Shown here piece by piece: positions 38,321 to 39,385 of a stretch of DNA of 39,385 bases. The stretch is taken from assembly GCA_005889495.1 (NCBI GenBank), contig VBHA01000080.1:1-39385 (forward strand), read 5' to 3'. The stretch comes from Chloroflexota bacterium. GTDB taxonomy: Bacteria > Chloroflexota > Dormibacteria > Dormibacterales > Dormibacteraceae. Below the pieces are notes generated by a model. The model was not told where the DNA came from. It saw only the letters and a list, made by a program, of their open reading frames with translations, and made no database searches. A program made the translations under genes and the position numbers. Position 1 is the first letter of the stretch, and each line of letters begins with the position of its first letter.

Positions 38321-39069
38321 TCGACCGCCTGTCCGTCCTGCAGTCCGTTCGCGAAGTTTTTGGCGTCCGCGGGATCCGCCACGAACACCACGACGGTGAC
38401 CCCGTGCAACTGCGCGGCCACGACGCCGATGCGGACCTTGGTCGCCGTCTGCGAGGTGCCGACCAGGTTGGCGGAGTAGACCGCGCCGACTCCCAGCACC
38501 TCGCCGACATGAGCACCCTTGAGGGCGTTCAGCCAGGTGACGTCCTGCCACTGCGACGAGGGCAGGCTCGACACTGTCGCCCTCACCGCCTGGTCGGGGG
38601 TCTGTCCGGTCGAACCCTTGACCACGACCTGCCCCACGCGGGTCCCCAGGGTGATGCCGTAGGCGTCCTGGTTGCGGACCGACCACCGAGACGTGTAGTT
38701 GACCTGGAAGTTGTAAGCAGAGCTCCGAAACGATGCCTGCTCCGGCAGCGGGGTGATGAATTTCGGCGCGCAGTTGACCGTGCAGGTCGAGTGGCCGCCC
38801 CGCACGAGCTGCGAAAAGGCGATCCCCCCGACCACGAGCCCGACCACGACGAGGACTGCGATCAAGCCTCCGGCGATCAACGCAGCCCCGAGTTTGGGCC
38901 GCCCGGGCGCCGGATATATCGCGCGCGGTGCTGGGGCGTAGCTGTAGACGGGACGGGCCGCGACGGCCTGCATGAGCAAGGGGGTTCCGCATCTTCCGCA
39001 GAATCCGGCTCCGGGCGCGAGAGGTGCGCCGCACCGGCCGCAGTAGCGCGTCTGGGTCGCGACCGCCAT
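38212..39069 (-). CDS. Membrane protein with N-terminal zinc ribbon, C-terminus probably altered
   Basis: 285 aa from ATG 39069, with GGGAG about 7 nt upstream. Zinc ribbon C10-GR-C13 and C24-GR-C27, a Pro-rich linker (PAPRAIYPAPGRP), TM about 59-82 (LGAALIAGGLIAVLVVVGLVVGGIAF), then an extracytoplasmic mixed alpha/beta domain (FRSSAYNFQVNYTSRWSVRNQDAYGITLGTRVGQVVV to VVAAQLHGVTVVVFVADPADAKNFANGL). The natural end is probably near AVDYMCTEFVF; the last about 27 residues (IHSQPMTAKVTPSSSNLG and on) are antisense to the LysE gene and look non-native. The start overlaps the stop of the next zinc-ribbon gene (TGATG), so the two are coupled. No function is known. Confidence 0.8.
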   Translation of the reverse strand: MAVATQTRYCGRCGAPLAPGAGFCGRCGTPLLMQAVAARPVYSYAPAPRAIYPAPGRPKLGAALIAGGLIAVLVVVGLVVGGIAFSQLVRGGHSTCTVNCAPKFITPLPEQASFRSSAYNFQVNYTSRWSVRNQDAYGITLGTRVGQVVVKGSTGQTPDQAVRATVSSLPSSQWQDVTWLNALKGAHVGEVLGVGAVYSANLVGTSQTATKVRIGVVAAQLHGVTVVVFVADPADAKNFANGLQDGQAVDYMCTEFVFIHSQPMTAKVTPSSSNLGSTCCPGSTN

Positions 39070-39385
39070 CAGGCTTCTCCCGCCAGGCGCCGCCGGCCCT
39101 GTTTGGAGGAAGCAGCCCTCGCGGCGCCACACGCGGGGCAAAACGCCATCGCGGGCACGATGCGATGACACTCCGGACACGGTGCGTCGGGCCCGATCTC
39201 GTGCTCGGCGCCCTCCACGAGCAGAGCGTCGTGGATGACCAGCCGCAGGTAGAGGAGCAGGGCGGCGGCCACGACCGCGAAGATCACGACCTGGACGGCG
39301 AGGTCATCGACGGCAAACGCCAGCACGCCGAGCCCAACCTGGACGCCGAAAGCCAGGATGAGGGCAGCCAGGAAGCTCGAGGTCC
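39069..39385 (-). CDS. Small membrane protein with C-terminal zinc ribbon, 5' end beyond right edge
   Basis: The frame is open to the right edge; GTG 39326 is only an internal codon, because the residues before it (SSFLAALILAFGVQVGLGVLAF) form a good TM helix that continues off the window. A second TM (VQVVIFAVVAAALLLYLRLVI) and a C-terminal zinc ribbon CPEC...CPAC follow, ending GRRRLAGEA. It is translationally coupled to the zinc-ribbon protein at 38212-39069 through TGATG, suggesting a pair acting in the membrane. No named family. Confidence 0.75.
   Translation of the reverse strand, partial: TSSFLAALILAFGVQVGLGVLAFAVDDLAVQVVIFAVVAAALLLYLRLVIHDALLVEGAEHEIGPDAPCPECHRIVPAMAFCPACGAARAASSKQGRRRLAGEA

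Noticed and set aside
1-39385. tRNA, rRNA, riboswitch, CRISPR, insertion sequence, prophage or toxin-antitoxin signals
   Set aside because: Looked for clover-leaf ends, repeated spacers, transposase motifs and paired small ORFs by eye; none was convincing.

Overview
The window is a high-GC bacterial chromosome segment with tightly packed genes and frequent GTG/TTG starts. The gene set fits a soil or subsurface member of the Terrabacteria. My best guess is Candidatus Dormibacterota or a nearby Chloroflexota lineage, with Actinobacteriota as the alternative. This comes from remembered family resemblance (YggT with a charged N-terminal tail, DUF1906 protein, GAF/HisKA_3 kinase, actinobacterial-type IlvE, PruA), not from a search. 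No rRNA, tRNA, CRISPR array, insertion sequence, integrase or phage gene was seen.

Layout. 1-2540: a secreted low-complexity protein running off the left edge (-), a broken aminoglycoside-phosphotransferase-type kinase gene (+), and a secreted CAP-domain protein (+). 2657-6187: a class A penicillin-binding protein followed by an N-terminally short trehalose-6-phosphate synthase (+). 6189-9232 (-): YggT membrane protein, a secreted DUF1906 protein with three Cys-knuckle repeats, and a two-TM small protein, separated by two good terminators. 9247-12561 (+): a membrane protein, a second class A PBP and a small CxCxxC peptide. 12624-17398: a signalling block with an ECF sigma factor, a diguanylate cyclase, and a histidine kinase/response regulator pair. 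17399-18211: two small unknown ORFs. 18281-20612 (+): branched-chain aminotransferase and a ferredoxin-reductase-like flavoprotein.

20619-27139 (-): an apparent five-gene operon: nucleotidyltransferase, a very large GT2 + GT-C + beta-domain fusion, a radical SAM protein, a DoxX-like protein and an unknown helical protein. It looks like an envelope glycan or glycolipid pathway and is the best candidate here for an undescribed system. 27194-29603 (+): P5C dehydrogenase and a crotonase. 29610-33897: a MarR regulator diverging from a heterodimeric ABC exporter, with a large nested palindrome covering both promoters. 33824-35032 (-): a GT87-type mannosyltransferase-like protein. 35202-38320 (+): a secreted BNR-repeat protein, a GNAT acetyltransferase and a LysE exporter. 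38212-39385 (-): two membrane zinc-ribbon proteins, the last running off the right edge.

Two themes recur. First, several genes show clean losses at one point: the kinase catalytic loop near 1490, the first GT2 Asp motif near 26015, and the LysE C-terminus near 38290. OtsA also lacks its N-terminal glycine loop. These may be real deletions or assembly joins; the sequence alone cannot decide. Second, several genes have coding homology upstream of any ATG/GTG/TTG, or a -10 box only 7-10 nt before the start codon. That points to leaderless mRNAs and perhaps CTG initiation.
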